Of a DNA stretch of 64,000 bases, positions 9,113 to 18,148 are shown piece after piece. The stretch is from Streptomyces ferrugineus. GTDB lineage: Bacteria; Actinomycetota; Actinomycetes; Streptomycetales; Streptomycetaceae. Where the stretch lies: NCBI RefSeq assembly GCF_015160855.1, contig NZ_CP063373.1, positions 1,550,001-1,614,000 on the forward strand, written 5' to 3'. Below the pieces are notes generated by a model, which was not told where the DNA came from, ran no database searches, and saw only the letters and a program-made list of their open reading frames with translations. The number at the start of each line of letters is the position of its first letter. Positions within the stretch are counted from its first letter, which is position 1. The position numbers and the translations under genes are program-made.

Positions 9113-10729
9113 TCACATCCGGAAGACGCCGAACTGGGGCTCACCCAGAGGCGCGTTGCCGCAGGCGGTCAGTGCCAGGCCCAGCACCTGCCGGGTCTGA
9201 AGCGGGTCGATGACGCCGTCGTCCCAGAGGCGGGCGGTGGCGTAGTAGGCGTTGCCCTGGCGTTCGTACTGCTCCCGGACGGGCGCCTTGAAGCTCTCCT
9301 CGGCCTCGGCCGGCCAGTCCTCGCCGCGCGCCTCCAACTGGTCGCGCTTGACGGTCGCGAGGACCGAGGCGGCCTGCTCGCCGCCCATGACCGAGATCTT
9401 GGCGTTGGGCCACATCCACAGGAAGCGGGGCGAGTACGCCCGCCCGCACATGGAGTAGTTCCCGGCGCCGTAGGAGCCGCCGACGACGACCGTCAGCTTC
9501 GGGACCCTCGTACAGGCCACCGCCGTCACCATCTTGGCGCCGTGCTTGGCGATGCCGCCGGCCTCGTAGTCCTTGCCGACCATGAAGCCGGAGATGTTCT
9601 GCAGGAACACCAGCGGGATCCCGCGCTGGTCGCACAGTTCGATGAAGTGGGCGCCCTTCTGGGCGGACTCGGAGAACAGGATGCCGTTGTTGGCGACGAT
9701 GCCGACCGGGTGGCCGTGGACGCGGGCGAAGCCGGTGACCAGGGTCTGCCCGAACTCGGCCTTGAACTCCGCGAAGCGGGAGCCGTCGACCACGCGCGCG
9801 ATGATCTCGCGCACGTCGTAGGGGGTGCGGGAGTCGACGGGGACGGCGCCGTAGAGGCCGTGGGGGTCGACCTTGGGCTCGACGGCGGGCTGGACCTCCC
9901 ACGGCAGCGACCCGCGCGCGGGGAGGGTGGCGACGATGTTCCGCACGATCCGCAGCGCGTGCGCGTCGTCCTCGGCGAGGTGGTCGGTCACGCCGGACAC
10001 GCGGGAGTGGACCTCGCCGCCGCCCAGCTCCTCAGCGGTGACGACCTCGCCGGTGGCGGCCTTCACCAGCGGGGGGCCGCCCAGGAAGATGGTCCCCTGG
10101 TTCCGGACGATGACGGCCTCGTCGCTCATCGCGGGGACGTAGGCGCCGCCGGCCGTGCACGAGCCGAGCACGGCGGCGATCTGCGGGATCCCGGCGCCCG
10201 ACATGCGGGCCTGGTTGTAGAAGATCCGTCCGAAGTGCTCGCGGTCGGGGAAGACCTCGTCCTGCATCGGCAGGAAGGCCCCGCCGGAGTCGACGAGATA
10301 CAGACACGGCAGCCGGTTCTCCAGGGCCACCTCCTGCGCGCGCAGGTGCTTCTTCACGGTCATCGGGTAGTACGTCCCGCCCTTGACCGTGGCGTCGTTC
10401 GCGACGATCACGCACTCGCGCCCGCTGACCCTGCCGATCCCGGCGATGACCCCGGCCGCCGGGGCCTGGCCGTCGTACAGCCCGTCGGCGGCGAGGGGCG
10501 CCAGCTCCAGGAAGGGCGAGCCGGGGTCGAGGAGGGTGTCCACCCGGTCCCTCGGCAGCAGCTTGCCGCGCGCGGTGTGCCGGGCGCGGGCCTTCTCACC
10601 GCCGCCGAGCCGGGCCGCGGCGAGCTTGCCGCGCAGCTCCTCGACGAGCGCCCGGTGGGCCTCCTCGTTGGCCCGAAAGGCCTCCGACGCGGGATCAGCC
10701 GCGCTGTGAAGCTCCGGTGCCTCATGCAT
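9113..10729 (-). CDS. accD1: Acyl-CoA carboxylase carboxyltransferase (beta) subunit, methylcrotonyl-CoA type
   Basis: A 538-residue carboxyltransferase with two crotonase-like halves that moves the carboxyl group from biotin to the acyl-CoA. The central [17 protein letters not shown] segment and the C-terminal [16 protein letters not shown] oxyanion-loop region are typical of MCC-beta and its close relatives. It is the first gene of the minus-strand operon accD1-carboxylase alpha-hmgL-acdH and is divergent from a TetR regulator. The ATG at 10729 has GAGGGG upstream. Two operator-like palindromes lie 39-82 bp upstream of the start. The substrate (3-methylcrotonyl-CoA) is inferred from the operon. 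Confidence 0.92.
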   Translation of the reverse strand: MHEAPELHSAADPASEAFRANEEAHRALVEELRGKLAAARLGGGEKARARHTARGKLLPRDRVDTLLDPGSPFLELAPLAADGLYDGQAPAAGVIAGIGRVSGRECVIVANDATVKGGTYYPMTVKKHLRAQEVALENRLPCLYLVDSGGAFLPMQDEVFPDREHFGRIFYNQARMSGAGIPQIAAVLGSCTAGGAYVPAMSDEAVIVRNQGTIFLGGPPLVKAATGEVVTAEELGGGEVHSRVSGVTDHLAEDDAHALRIVRNIVATLPARGSLPWEVQPAVEPKVDPHGLYGAVPVDSRTPYDVREIIARVVDGSRFAEFKAEFGQTLVTGFARVHGHPVGIVANNGILFSESAQKGAHFIELCDQRGIPLVFLQNISGFMVGKDYEAGGIAKHGAKMVTAVACTRVPKLTVVVGGSYGAGNYSMCGRAYSPRFLWMWPNAKISVMGGEQAASVLATVKRDQLEARGEDWPAEAEESFKAPVREQYERQGNAYYATARLWDDGVIDPLQTRQVLGLALTACGNAPLGEPQFGVFRM

Positions 10730-10767
10730 CCTGCGGTCCCCTCACCAAGTGATCGCCTGTTGGACGT

Positions 10768-10783
10768 GTTAATGAGCGTTAAC
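10768..10783. promoter_or_regulatory. TetR (AccR-type) operator 1
   Basis: GTTAA-TGAGCG-TTAAC is a perfect 5-6-5 inverted repeat in the gap between accD1 and the divergent tetR gene. It exactly fits the GTTAA-N6-TTAAC site I recall for AccR of S. avermitilis, whose targets include the orthologous operon. Confidence 0.88.
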
Positions 10784-10795
10784 CATTTCCTCCAG

Positions 10796-10811
10796 GTTAA
10801 CGACCGCTAAC
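10796..10811. promoter_or_regulatory. TetR (AccR-type) operator 2
   Basis: GTTAA-CGACCG-CTAAC differs by one base from the perfect palindrome of site 1 and lies 28 bp centre-to-centre from it. It is 23 bp upstream of the tetR ATG, fitting autoregulation as well as control of the carboxylase operon. Confidence 0.8.
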
Positions 10812-10833
10812 CTCCCTGTCTAGAATTGCTTTC

Positions 10834-11430
10834 ATGGCCACGAGAACCGACGCCCCCACCCGCCGCGAACAGATCCTCAAGGAGGCCGCACGGCTCTTCG
10901 CCGAGCGCGGCTTCCACGGCGTCGGCGTCGACGAGATAGGCGCCGCCGTGGGCATCAGCGGCCCCGGTCTCTACCGGCACTTCGCCGGCAAGGACGCGAT
11001 GCTCGCCGAGCTGCTGGTCGGCATCAGCGGCCAGCTCCTGACCGGCGCGAAGCGGCGCCTCGCGGAGGCCGACGGGGTGCCCGCCGAGACGGTCCTCGAC
11101 TCCCTCATCGAGGGCCACATCGACTTCGCCCTCGACGACCGCCCGCTCATCACCCTGCACGACCGCGAGCTGGACCGCCTGCGCGACAGCGACCGCAAGC
11201 TCGTACGGCAGCTGCAGCGGCAGTACGTCGAGCTGTGGGTGGAGGTGGTGCGCGAGGTGTACCCGGACCTGACGGAGCCGACGGCCCGCTCGGCGGTCCA
11301 CTCGGTGTTCGGGCTGCTGAACTCGACACCGCACCTGGGGCGGCCGGGTTCGCTGCCGGGGCGAGGGGTCACGGCGGTGCTGCTGCATCGGATGGCCCGG
11401 GGGGCGTTCGGGGCGGCCGGGGTGGAGTGA
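10834..11430 (+). CDS. accR: TetR-family repressor of the adjacent acyl-CoA operon (AccR-like)
   Basis: A 198-residue TetR regulator. The N-terminal helix-turn-helix runs from about residue 12 to 55 and includes VDEIGAAVGISGPGLYRHF; the rest is the ligand-binding/dimerisation domain. It is divergent from the leucine-catabolic operon, with two GTTAA-N6-TTAAC-type sites between them. That supports repression of both directions and release by a short-chain acyl-CoA, as described for AccR. The symbol is transferred from that operator and context match. Its last about 30 codons lie inside a tandem duplication (11329-11660), so the present C-terminus (GAFGAAGVE) may differ from the ancestral one. 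Confidence 0.88.
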   Translation: MATRTDAPTRREQILKEAARLFAERGFHGVGVDEIGAAVGISGPGLYRHFAGKDAMLAELLVGISGQLLTGAKRRLAEADGVPAETVLDSLIEGHIDFALDDRPLITLHDRELDRLRDSDRKLVRQLQRQYVELWVEVVREVYPDLTEPTARSAVHSVFGLLNSTPHLGRPGSLPGRGVTAVLLHRMARGAFGAAGVE

Positions 11431-11660
11431 GCCGTTCGGGCGGTCTCACTCACCCTGCCTCGCAGCCGATCCCGTCCCCGCATCTGGGGCGGTCGGGTTC
11501 GCTGCCGGGGCGAGGGGTCACGGCGGTGCTGCTGCATCGGATGGCCCGGGGGGCGTTCGGGGCGGCGGCCGTGGCGACCGGCTGGGCCACCGCCGGCTCG
11601 CGGATGGCGGTGGGCGGCCCGGGCGGTCACACTCAGCCTGCCTCGCAGCCGATCCCGTCG
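11329..11660. repeat. Tandem duplication spanning the tetR/nuclease convergent junction
   Basis: Bases 11329-11417 (end of tetR) recur almost unchanged at 11478-11566, an offset of 149. Bases 11438-11476 recur at 11621-11659 (end of the nuclease gene), an offset of 183. The unit therefore contains both gene 3' ends. The extra nuclease end still encodes DGIGCEAG-stop on the minus strand, and the second copy carries 34 additional bases. The gap between the two genes (11431-11632) is made almost wholly of this duplicated material. Confidence 0.9.
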
Positions 11661-12370
11661 CCGTCGCGGTCGAGCCGGTGTGGGTCGTCCGAGCCGACCC
11701 AGACGGGGCCCGGCAGGTCCGCGCAGTCCACGTCGGGGACGCCCGCGGGGGGACCGGGCGGCAGGCCGGGGTTCGCCGGGCCGGTCGTGGGCGGGGGTGG
11801 GGATGGGGGCGGTGTGTCCGTGGGCTTCGGGGTGGCCGAGGGCTTCGGTGCCCCGGTGCACGCGCTCCACAGTCCGGCGCCGGCTCGACGGGCGTCTTTC
11901 TCGGCCCTAGAGATCGTGGACCAGTACTTGTCGTTGGGCTGGAAGAGGACCGCCTCGGCGTGACCCGAGCGGACGAGGGACTTGTTGACGAAGACGTCCT
12001 TGTCGTTCCACAGGTACAGCAGGTAGCGGCCGTAGCGGTCCTTGAGCTGGTCGTCGCGTACCACGTGCGCGGTGCTGCCCTGCGGCAGCAGCGCACGGGT
12101 GCGGGCGGTGGCGGGCTTCGCGTAACAGGCGCCGCGCTCAGGCGTGTCGATCTCCAGAAGGCGGACGCGGACCACGGTGTCCTTCGGCACGATACGGCCG
12201 TCGCCGCGCACGTCGAGGGTGTCGCCGTCGATGACGCGGTGTACCACCACCGTTGGTGAGGAGGCCTTCGGCGGGTCGGGTGGATCGCCGCGTGTTCCGA
12301 CGCCGCCCAGGGCCGGGAGGCCGAGGGTGATCACGAGAGGGATGGCCCAGGAGCGGCTGAGGTGGCGCAT
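11633..12370 (-). CDS. Secreted thermonuclease-like nuclease with C-terminal excalibur domain
   Basis: A 245-residue exported protein. MRHLSRSWAIPLVITLGL starts a signal peptide. The staphylococcal-nuclease (OB-fold) domain spans about residues 35-160, with VIDGDTLDV, LEIDTPERG and KDRYGRYLLYLW carrying the usual Asp, Arg and Glu positions. A proline/threonine-rich linker follows, then an excalibur calcium-binding motif ending in DRDGDGIGCE. The start at 12370 gives a clean signal peptide; the frame is open 15 codons further. It probably degrades extracellular DNA or RNA. It is convergent with tetR, and its last codons are part of the junction duplication. Confidence 0.88.
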   Translation of the reverse strand: MRHLSRSWAIPLVITLGLPALGGVGTRGDPPDPPKASSPTVVVHRVIDGDTLDVRGDGRIVPKDTVVRVRLLEIDTPERGACYAKPATARTRALLPQGSTAHVVRDDQLKDRYGRYLLYLWNDKDVFVNKSLVRSGHAEAVLFQPNDKYWSTISRAEKDARRAGAGLWSACTGAPKPSATPKPTDTPPPSPPPPTTGPANPGLPPGPPAGVPDVDCADLPGPVWVGSDDPHRLDRDGDGIGCEAG

Positions 12371-12523
12371 GGCGACCCCCGGAGGGCGAGCGGTTCCGCT
12401 GTTCCAGTAGAGCACTGTCCCGGCCCTGCCGCGACGCGGGATACTGCCGGGCGCGAGCGTGACGAGCGTTACGGACCTTGACCCCTGGACGCCTGTGGAT
12501 ACTCGCCGGTACGGTAGGTGAGC

Positions 12524-12531
12524 AAGCGCTT
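12524..12531. promoter_or_regulatory. Palindrome AAGCGCTT upstream of acyl-CoA dehydrogenase 2
   Basis: A short perfect palindrome in the context GAGCAAGCGCTTAGAC, 28 bp upstream of the predicted GTG. The same octamer occurs in the divergent lacI/oxidoreductase gap at 47158. It could be an operator for an unidentified regulator, but it is short. Confidence 0.35.
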
Positions 12532-12558
12532 AGACATGGACGTGTGGAGGTGGCGGCG

Positions 12559-13716
12559 GTGCGCCGTACGGTGTTCAACGAGGATCACGAGGCGTTCCGG
12601 GAGACCATCCGCGCCTTCATCGAGGCCGAGGTCGTCCCGGTCTACGACGAGTGGTTCGCGGCGGGCCAGGCGCCCCGCGACTTCTACTACAAGCTCGCCG
12701 AGCTCGGCGTCTTCGGCATCCGCGTCGACGAGGAGTACGGCGGCGCCGGCATCGACTCGTACAAGTTCGAGGCGGTGATGTACGAGGAGACCGCACGCGC
12801 CGGTGTGCAGTTCGGCGGCTCCGGTGTGCATGTGCTGCTCGGCCTGCCGTACATCAAGATGCTCGCCACCGACGAGCAGAAGAAGCGGTTCCTGCCGAAG
12901 TTCGTCTCCGGTGAGGAGATGTGGGCGCTGGCGATGACCGAGCCGGGGACCGGCTCCGACCTCGCCGGTATGAAGACCACCGCCAAGCTCTCCGAAGACG
13001 GCACGCACTACGTCCTCAACGGCGCCAAGACCTTCATCACCGGCGGCGTCCACGCCGACCGCGTGATCGTCTGCGCCCGCACCGACGCGCCCAGCGCCGA
13101 GGACCGCCGCCACGGCATCTCCCTGTTCGCCGTGGACACCAAGTCCGAGGGCTACTCCGTCGGCCGCAAGCTCGACAAGCTCGGCCTGAAGACCTCCGAC
13201 ACCGCCGAGCTGGCGTTCGTCGACGTCAAGGTCCCGGTCGAGGACCTCCTCGGCGAGGAGAACAAGGGCTTCTACTACCTCGGCCACAACCTGGCCTCCG
13301 AGCGCTGGGGCATCGCCTTCGGCGCCTACGCCCAGGCCAAGGCCGCCGTGCGGTTCGCCCAGCAGTACGTGACCGAGCGCACCGTCTTCGGCAAGCCGGT
13401 CGCCAGCTTCCAGAACACCAAGTTCGAGCTGGCCGCCTGCCAGGCCGAGGTCGACGCGGCCGAGGCCGTCGCCGACCGCGCGCTGGAGGCGCTGGACGCC
13501 GGTGAGCTGACCCCCGCCGAGGCCGCCTCCGCGAAGCTCTTCTGCACCGAGGTCGCGCACCGCGTGATCGACCGCTGCCTCCAGCTGCACGGCGGCTACG
13601 GCTTCATGAACGAGTACCCGATCGCCCGCCTGTACGCGGACAACCGCGTCAACCGCATCTACGGCGGCACCAGCGAGATCATGAAGTCGATCATCGCGAA
13701 GGACATGGGCCTGTAA
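12559..13716 (+). CDS. Acyl-CoA dehydrogenase, long/branched-chain-type active site
   Basis: A 385-residue FAD-dependent acyl-CoA dehydrogenase. Unlike the acdH product at 5029-6189, the C-terminal motif is YGGTSEIM, with glycine where short-chain enzymes have the catalytic glutamate. The base is probably the glutamate of NLASERWGIAFGAY near residue 250, as in LCAD and isovaleryl-CoA dehydrogenases. The flavin-binding ALAMTEPGTGSDLAGM is intact. The GTG at 12559 is chosen because GGAGG lies eight bases upstream; the longer frame adds 27 unlikely residues. A thioesterase gene follows after 35 bp, so the pair may be co-transcribed. The substrate cannot be told from sequence. Confidence 0.9.
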   Translation: MRRTVFNEDHEAFRETIRAFIEAEVVPVYDEWFAAGQAPRDFYYKLAELGVFGIRVDEEYGGAGIDSYKFEAVMYEETARAGVQFGGSGVHVLLGLPYIKMLATDEQKKRFLPKFVSGEEMWALAMTEPGTGSDLAGMKTTAKLSEDGTHYVLNGAKTFITGGVHADRVIVCARTDAPSAEDRRHGISLFAVDTKSEGYSVGRKLDKLGLKTSDTAELAFVDVKVPVEDLLGEENKGFYYLGHNLASERWGIAFGAYAQAKAAVRFAQQYVTERTVFGKPVASFQNTKFELAACQAEVDAAEAVADRALEALDAGELTPAEAASAKLFCTEVAHRVIDRCLQLHGGYGFMNEYPIARLYADNRVNRIYGGTSEIMKSIIAKDMGL

Positions 13717-13751
13717 GGCTTCTGCAACCACCCGCCAATAGAAAAGGTGCC

Positions 13752-14618
13752 ATGAACCAGGCACTTCAGGGTCTCCTCGATCTGCTCGACCTGGAGCAGA
13801 TCGAGGAGGACATCTTCCGCGGCCAGTCCCGCTCCGCCGTCGTCCCACGGGTCTTCGGCGGACAGGTCGCGGCCCAGGCGCTGGTCGCCGCAGGCCGCAC
13901 GGTCCCCGCGGAGCGGCCCGCCCACTCCCTGCACGCGTACTTCCTGCGCATGGGCGACCCGGGCGCGCCCATCGTCTACAACGTCGACCGCATGCGCGAC
14001 GGCCGCTCCTTCACCACCCGCCGGGTCGTCGCCGTCCAGCACGGCAAGCCGATCTTCGCGCTGTCGGCGTCCTTCCAGACGTACGAGGAGGGCCTGGACC
14101 ACCAGGCCCCGATGCCGCCCGCGCCCGACCCGGCGACGCTGCCCACCTCCGAGGAGCGGCTGCGCGGCTACGACCACCTCGACCCGGCGGTCGTCGAGCG
14201 GTTCCTGGAGGCCCGCCAGGCGGTCGACCTGCGCTATGTCGACGAGCCGCCGTACGGGAGGTTCGGCGAGCCCCGCGAACCGCACTCCCAGGTCTGGTTC
14301 CGCACCAACGGCAAGCTCGCCGACGACCCCCTGCTGCACGTCGTGCTCGCCACCTATGTCTCCGACATGACCCTGCTCGACTCCGTGCTGCTCGCGCACG
14401 GCCGCGGCGGCTGGGCGGTCGGCGACGTCGTCGGCGCCTCCCTGGACCACGCGATGTGGTTCCACCGCCCGTTCCGCGCGGACGAATGGCTGCTGTACGA
14501 CCAGGAGTCGCCGTCGGCGTACGGCGGGCGGGGGCTCGGACAGGCCCGGATCTACACGCAGGACGGACAGCTCGCGGTGTCGGTCATCCAGGAGGGCGTG
14601 GTCCGGGTCCCACGCTGA
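13752..14618 (+). CDS. Acyl-CoA thioesterase II (TesB family)
   Basis: A 288-residue double-hotdog thioesterase that hydrolyses acyl-CoAs. The N-terminal signature SRSAVVPRVFGGQVAAQAL matches TesB. The C-terminal half carries the catalytic set of Asp in SLDHAMWFHRPF, Ser in ESPSA (threonine in the E. coli enzyme) and Gln in VSVIQEG. It starts 35 bp after the acyl-CoA dehydrogenase stop with AAGGTG before the ATG. The likely role is release of fatty acids or CoA during acyl-CoA turnover. It is convergent with the following phosphatase-like gene, with only 28 bp between. Confidence 0.92.
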   Translation: MNQALQGLLDLLDLEQIEEDIFRGQSRSAVVPRVFGGQVAAQALVAAGRTVPAERPAHSLHAYFLRMGDPGAPIVYNVDRMRDGRSFTTRRVVAVQHGKPIFALSASFQTYEEGLDHQAPMPPAPDPATLPTSEERLRGYDHLDPAVVERFLEARQAVDLRYVDEPPYGRFGEPREPHSQVWFRTNGKLADDPLLHVVLATYVSDMTLLDSVLLAHGRGGWAVGDVVGASLDHAMWFHRPFRADEWLLYDQESPSAYGGRGLGQARIYTQDGQLAVSVIQEGVVRVPR

Positions 14619-14646
14619 CGGTCACCCCCGGGGCGGGTGCGACCCC

Positions 14647-15438
14647 TCACTCGCCCAGCCCCGCCTCCCGCAGCAGATACGCCGTCATCGGGTCGTAGAA
14701 GCGGGGGCTGACCACGTGGTCGTCGAGCGGCACCACCACCTGCACCGTGCCCTCCGACTCCGCCAGGAACAGCGCCGGGTCGTTGCAGTCGGCGTATCCG
14801 ACGGAGTCGATGCCGTGCTGACCGGCGTATCCCGCCCAGCCGTGGTCGGCCACGACCAGGTCCGGCAGCGGGCGTCCCGCGCGCTCGAGCCCGGTGAGGA
14901 TGGCCTTCATCGGCTCCCCGGAGTGGGTGTGCCAGAGGGTGGCGCCGTGTTCGAGGACCGCGACGTCCGCGAACTGCATCACATAGCCCTCGTCGGTCTG
15001 CAGGCCCTCCGGGATCACGACGATCTCGCAGCCCGCCGCGCGCAGCGCGTCCGCCGTCGCACGGTGCACGTCCAGCAGCCCGCCCGGGTGCCCGGTCGCG
15101 AACAGCACCCGCTGGCCGCCGTCCGCCGCCTTGCGCAGCCGGGCCGCCATCCGCTCCAGCGCGGCGACCGTCAGCTCGGGGTCGATGGTGTCCTGGCCGT
15201 GCCGGTGCTCCGCGTCGTCGTTCACACCGACGCGCTCCGCCATCACCGCGAGGACGTCCTGCTCGTCGGTCCAGCGGTCGCCGAGTTCCAGGCCCAGCCA
15301 GTAGTGGCGGTCGCCGTTCGCCAGCTTGCGGTAGTGGGAGAGGTTGTTCTCGCGGGGAGTGGCGACATCACCCGCGATACGGGTTCTGACGAGGTGGTCG
15401 ACGAGCTCGGCGCGGCTGGGTGTCCCGGGTATCGGCAT
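14647..15438 (-). CDS. Phosphatase-family protein (PF15698-like), function unassigned
   Basis: A 263-residue cytoplasmic protein starting MPIPGTPSRAELVDHLVRT. Internal segments such as LFATGHPGGLLDVHRATADAL and LVVADHGWAGYAGQHGIDS resemble actinobacterial proteins annotated simply as phosphatase. Conserved histidines (TGHPGG, ADHGW) could bind metal or act in catalysis. No signal peptide or membrane segment is seen. The frame is open 26 codons further upstream and no start has a strong ribosome site, so the N-terminus is uncertain. The gene stands alone between tesB and the PucR regulator. The substrate is unknown. Confidence 0.7.
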   Translation of the reverse strand: MPIPGTPSRAELVDHLVRTRIAGDVATPRENNLSHYRKLANGDRHYWLGLELGDRWTDEQDVLAVMAERVGVNDDAEHRHGQDTIDPELTVAALERMAARLRKAADGGQRVLFATGHPGGLLDVHRATADALRAAGCEIVVIPEGLQTDEGYVMQFADVAVLEHGATLWHTHSGEPMKAILTGLERAGRPLPDLVVADHGWAGYAGQHGIDSVGYADCNDPALFLAESEGTVQVVVPLDDHVVSPRFYDPMTAYLLREAGLGE

Positions 15439-15528
15439 GGTTCCCATTGTGAGGCAGACAACTGTGGGAACGGCCGACTCCGGGGCGCGTGCGACGTGGG
15501 TCACTGTGCGGATCAACGCATCACCGCA

Positions 15529-17004
15529 TCACCGCTCGATGTGGCGCAGGGCGAACCACAGCTCCATGCGTACGTCCGGGTCGTCCAGGTCCGTGTCGAG
15601 CAGCGCCGCACAACGGGCGATCCGCTGGCGGACCGTGTTGCGGTGGACGGACAGCGCCACCGCCGTGCGGTCCCAGCTGCCGTGCAGGGAGAGCCAGGTG
15701 CGCAGGGTCTCGGTGAGAGGGGCCGTCAGGGGCGCGAGGAGCGTGCGGGCGTGGGCTTCCGCATCGCCGGGGGAGAGCAGGTCGGTGAGGGCCGGGCGGC
15801 GGGCGCCGTGCCGGTAGAGGGGAGTGCGGGTGGCTCGGGCGCGGGACAGGGCCCGGGCCGCCTGGGTGTCCGCCGCCGGCCAGTCCGGCGCGGTCGCCGG
15901 TGCGCTGACGCCCAGCGTCCAGCCGGGCTGCGGGGCCGGTTCGCGGTCCGCCGGGACGAGGACGCGTACGACGTCCTGCGCCAGGTCGACCAGCGGGGAG
16001 CCGAGGGCCGCGCCCAGTGCGGCGGCCGCCACCGGATCGCAGGGCTGGGCGTCGGGCCGGCCGTGGACCACGAACCGCCGGCCGGGCCCCAGCAGCGGCG
16101 CCACCGCCTCCGGTTCGGCGCCCAGCAGCAGCCGTACGAGCGCCGACGAGCGGGCCGCGCCCGAACCGCTCTGCTGCTCGCCGGTGAGCAGGGACAGCAG
16201 CACCGCGGCCACCGAGGCGATGGTGTGGTCGCCGGGTTCGCGGTGCGGGGCGGCGACCCCGAGCACGAAGTCCTGGCCGGCGCCCAGGGCATAGGCGGCG
16301 AGGTGGCTGCCGGCGGCGGAGTCGGTGGCGGAGGTGGGAGTCCCTGGGCTGGAGGGCCGTACGACCTCCGCGAGCGCGGCCAGCGACCCCCGGGCCGTCT
16401 CGTCCGGCCCCCGACCCGCCGACGCGATCCGCGCCCCCTCCGGCCCGTACAGCACCGCCCAGCCGCCCATCCGCTGGGCGAGCCGGCGCAGCACGGCCCG
16501 CACCGGGTCCGGACGCGAGGCCGCCGCCGCCAGGCTCTGCTGGGTCTCCGTCACCCGGCGCAGCTCGGCATGCCGGGCCTGCGCCATCAGCTGCCAGACC
16601 GCGCGGGCCACCCCCGAGAAGGTGGTCCGGGGCGGGACCTCGAGCAGCGGCAGCCCATAGGTGTCGCACGCCTCGACCAGCGCGCGCGGCATCGTGTCGT
16701 GCACGGGCGCGAGACCGAAGCCGAGGGCCGCGCCGCCCGCCGCGACGACCCTCGACACGTAGTCGTCGAAGTACGTCCCCGACCCCGCCGCCCCCGCCGC
16801 CTCCGGGATGTGCACCCCGGCCGTCAGTAGCAGCTCCCCGCCCAGCAGATACGGATACGGGTCGGCCATCTCGGAGGTGTGCGCCCAGTGGATCACGATG
16901 CCGGGGTCGGACGGCCCGGCGACCTGGCGCAGACCCAGGTCCTCGCGGGCCAGGAGCGCGGAGAGCGGCACCGGCGGAGTGGGCGGAACGGTCGGGTCCG
17001 GCAT
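15529..17004 (-). CDS. PucR-family transcriptional regulator
   Basis: A 491-residue regulator with an N-terminal PucR ligand-sensing domain (about residues 10-130), a central GGDEF-like/CdaR region, and a C-terminal helix-turn-helix with [21 protein letters not shown]. PucR and CdaR proteins usually activate nitrogen or purine catabolic genes in response to metabolites. The ATG at 17004 is supported by GGAGGGAAC; the much longer open frame crosses the intergenic region and is not plausible. It is divergent from the ureohydrolase gene at 17180, which it probably controls through the 175-bp gap. Confidence 0.88.
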   Translation of the reverse strand: MPDPTVPPTPPVPLSALLAREDLGLRQVAGPSDPGIVIHWAHTSEMADPYPYLLGGELLLTAGVHIPEAAGAAGSGTYFDDYVSRVVAAGGAALGFGLAPVHDTMPRALVEACDTYGLPLLEVPPRTTFSGVARAVWQLMAQARHAELRRVTETQQSLAAAASRPDPVRAVLRRLAQRMGGWAVLYGPEGARIASAGRGPDETARGSLAALAEVVRPSSPGTPTSATDSAAGSHLAAYALGAGQDFVLGVAAPHREPGDHTIASVAAVLLSLLTGEQQSGSGAARSSALVRLLLGAEPEAVAPLLGPGRRFVVHGRPDAQPCDPVAAAALGAALGSPLVDLAQDVVRVLVPADREPAPQPGWTLGVSAPATAPDWPAADTQAARALSRARATRTPLYRHGARRPALTDLLSPGDAEAHARTLLAPLTAPLTETLRTWLSLHGSWDRTAVALSVHRNTVRQRIARCAALLDTDLDDPDVRMELWFALRHIER

Positions 17005-17179
17005 GTGTACGTTCCCTCCACCCAGAGCTGATGATATGGATGAAAAGTACACTTCACGGTCGCTTTCCGGCCACCTAGGGTCAGTCCTCGCTGTCTTCCC
17101 TCGCCGCGTGCATCGCCGTCTCCTTGATGACGAGGCCGACCGACGCGGCCGTACCCGCATCAGAAAGAAGGCGAACTCC

Positions 17180-18148
17180 ATGACCGGCAACGAGACGCCC
17201 CGCGGCCCCGTCGACTCCTCCCGCATCCCGCGGTACGCGGGCCCCGCGACCTTCGCCCGGCTCCCGCGCCTCGACGAGGTCGGCCGCGCCGACGTCGCCG
17301 TGGTCGGCGTGCCGTTCGACTCGGGCGTCTCGTACCGGCCGGGCGCCCGCTTCGGCGGCAACGCGATCCGCGAGGCGTCCCGGCTGCTGCGCCCCTACAA
17401 CCCGGCGCAGGACGCCTCCCCCTTCGCCCTCGCCCAGGTCGCGGACGGCGGCGACATCGCGGTGAACCCCTTCAACATCAACGAGGCCGTCGAGACCGTC
17501 GAGGCCGCCGCCGACGAGCTGATCGGCACCGGTGCCCGCCTGATGACCCTCGGCGGCGACCACACCATCGCGCTGCCCCTGCTGCGCTCGGTCGCCAAGA
17601 AGCACGGCCCGGTCGCCCTGCTCCACTTCGACGCCCACCTCGACACCTGGGACACCTACTTCGGCGCCGAGTACACCCACGGCACGCCCTTCCGACGCGC
17701 GGTCGAGGAGGGCATTCTCGACACCTCCGCCCTCTCCCACGTCGGCATCCGCGGCCCGCTGTACGGCAAGCAGGACCTCACCGACGACGAGAAGATGGGC
17801 TTCGGCATCGTCACCTCCGCGGACGTCTACCGCCGCGGCGCCGACGAGGTCGCCGACCAGCTGCGCCAGCGCATCGGTGACCGCCCCCTCTACGTCTCCA
17901 TCGACATCGACTGCCTCGACCCGGCCCACGCGCCCGGCACCGGCACCCCCGAGGCGGGCGGCATGACGTCGAGGGAGCTGCTGGAGATCCTGCGCGGGCT
18001 GGCCGCCTGCAACCTGGTCTCGGCGGACGTCGTCGAGGTGGCGCCCGCGTACGATCACGCCGAGATCACGTCGGTGGCCGCGTCCCACACGGCGTACGAA
18101 CTGACGACCATCATGTCCCGCCAGATTGCGAAGGCCCGCGCGAAGTGA
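17180..18148 (+). CDS. speB: Agmatinase/guanidinobutyrase-family ureohydrolase
   Basis: A 322-residue manganese-dependent ureohydrolase that removes urea from agmatine or a related guanidino acid. All metal-binding motifs are present: [15 protein letters not shown] and [19 protein letters not shown]. The ATG at 17180 follows GAAGG; the open frame runs far upstream through the divergent promoter. The TPP-enzyme gene overlaps its stop by 4 bp. That pairing suggests the true substrate may be 4-guanidinobutyrate rather than agmatine, because a ketoarginine decarboxylase would feed that branch. The symbol follows the usual Streptomyces annotation and does not settle the substrate. Confidence 0.88.
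   Translation: MTGNETPRGPVDSSRIPRYAGPATFARLPRLDEVGRADVAVVGVPFDSGVSYRPGARFGGNAIREASRLLRPYNPAQDASPFALAQVADGGDIAVNPFNINEAVETVEAAADELIGTGARLMTLGGDHTIALPLLRSVAKKHGPVALLHFDAHLDTWDTYFGAEYTHGTPFRRAVEEGILDTSALSHVGIRGPLYGKQDLTDDEKMGFGIVTSADVYRRGADEVADQLRQRIGDRPLYVSIDIDCLDPAHAPGTGTPEAGGMTSRELLEILRGLAACNLVSADVVEVAPAYDHAEITSVAASHTAYELTTIMSRQIAKARAK

Noticed and set aside
5029..10729. A functional link between the leucine operon and the neighbouring desferrioxamine genes
   Set aside because: The two groups have separate, recognisable operators (AccR-type palindromes versus iron boxes). Acyl-CoA supply to DesC is conceivable, but nothing in the sequence supports it.
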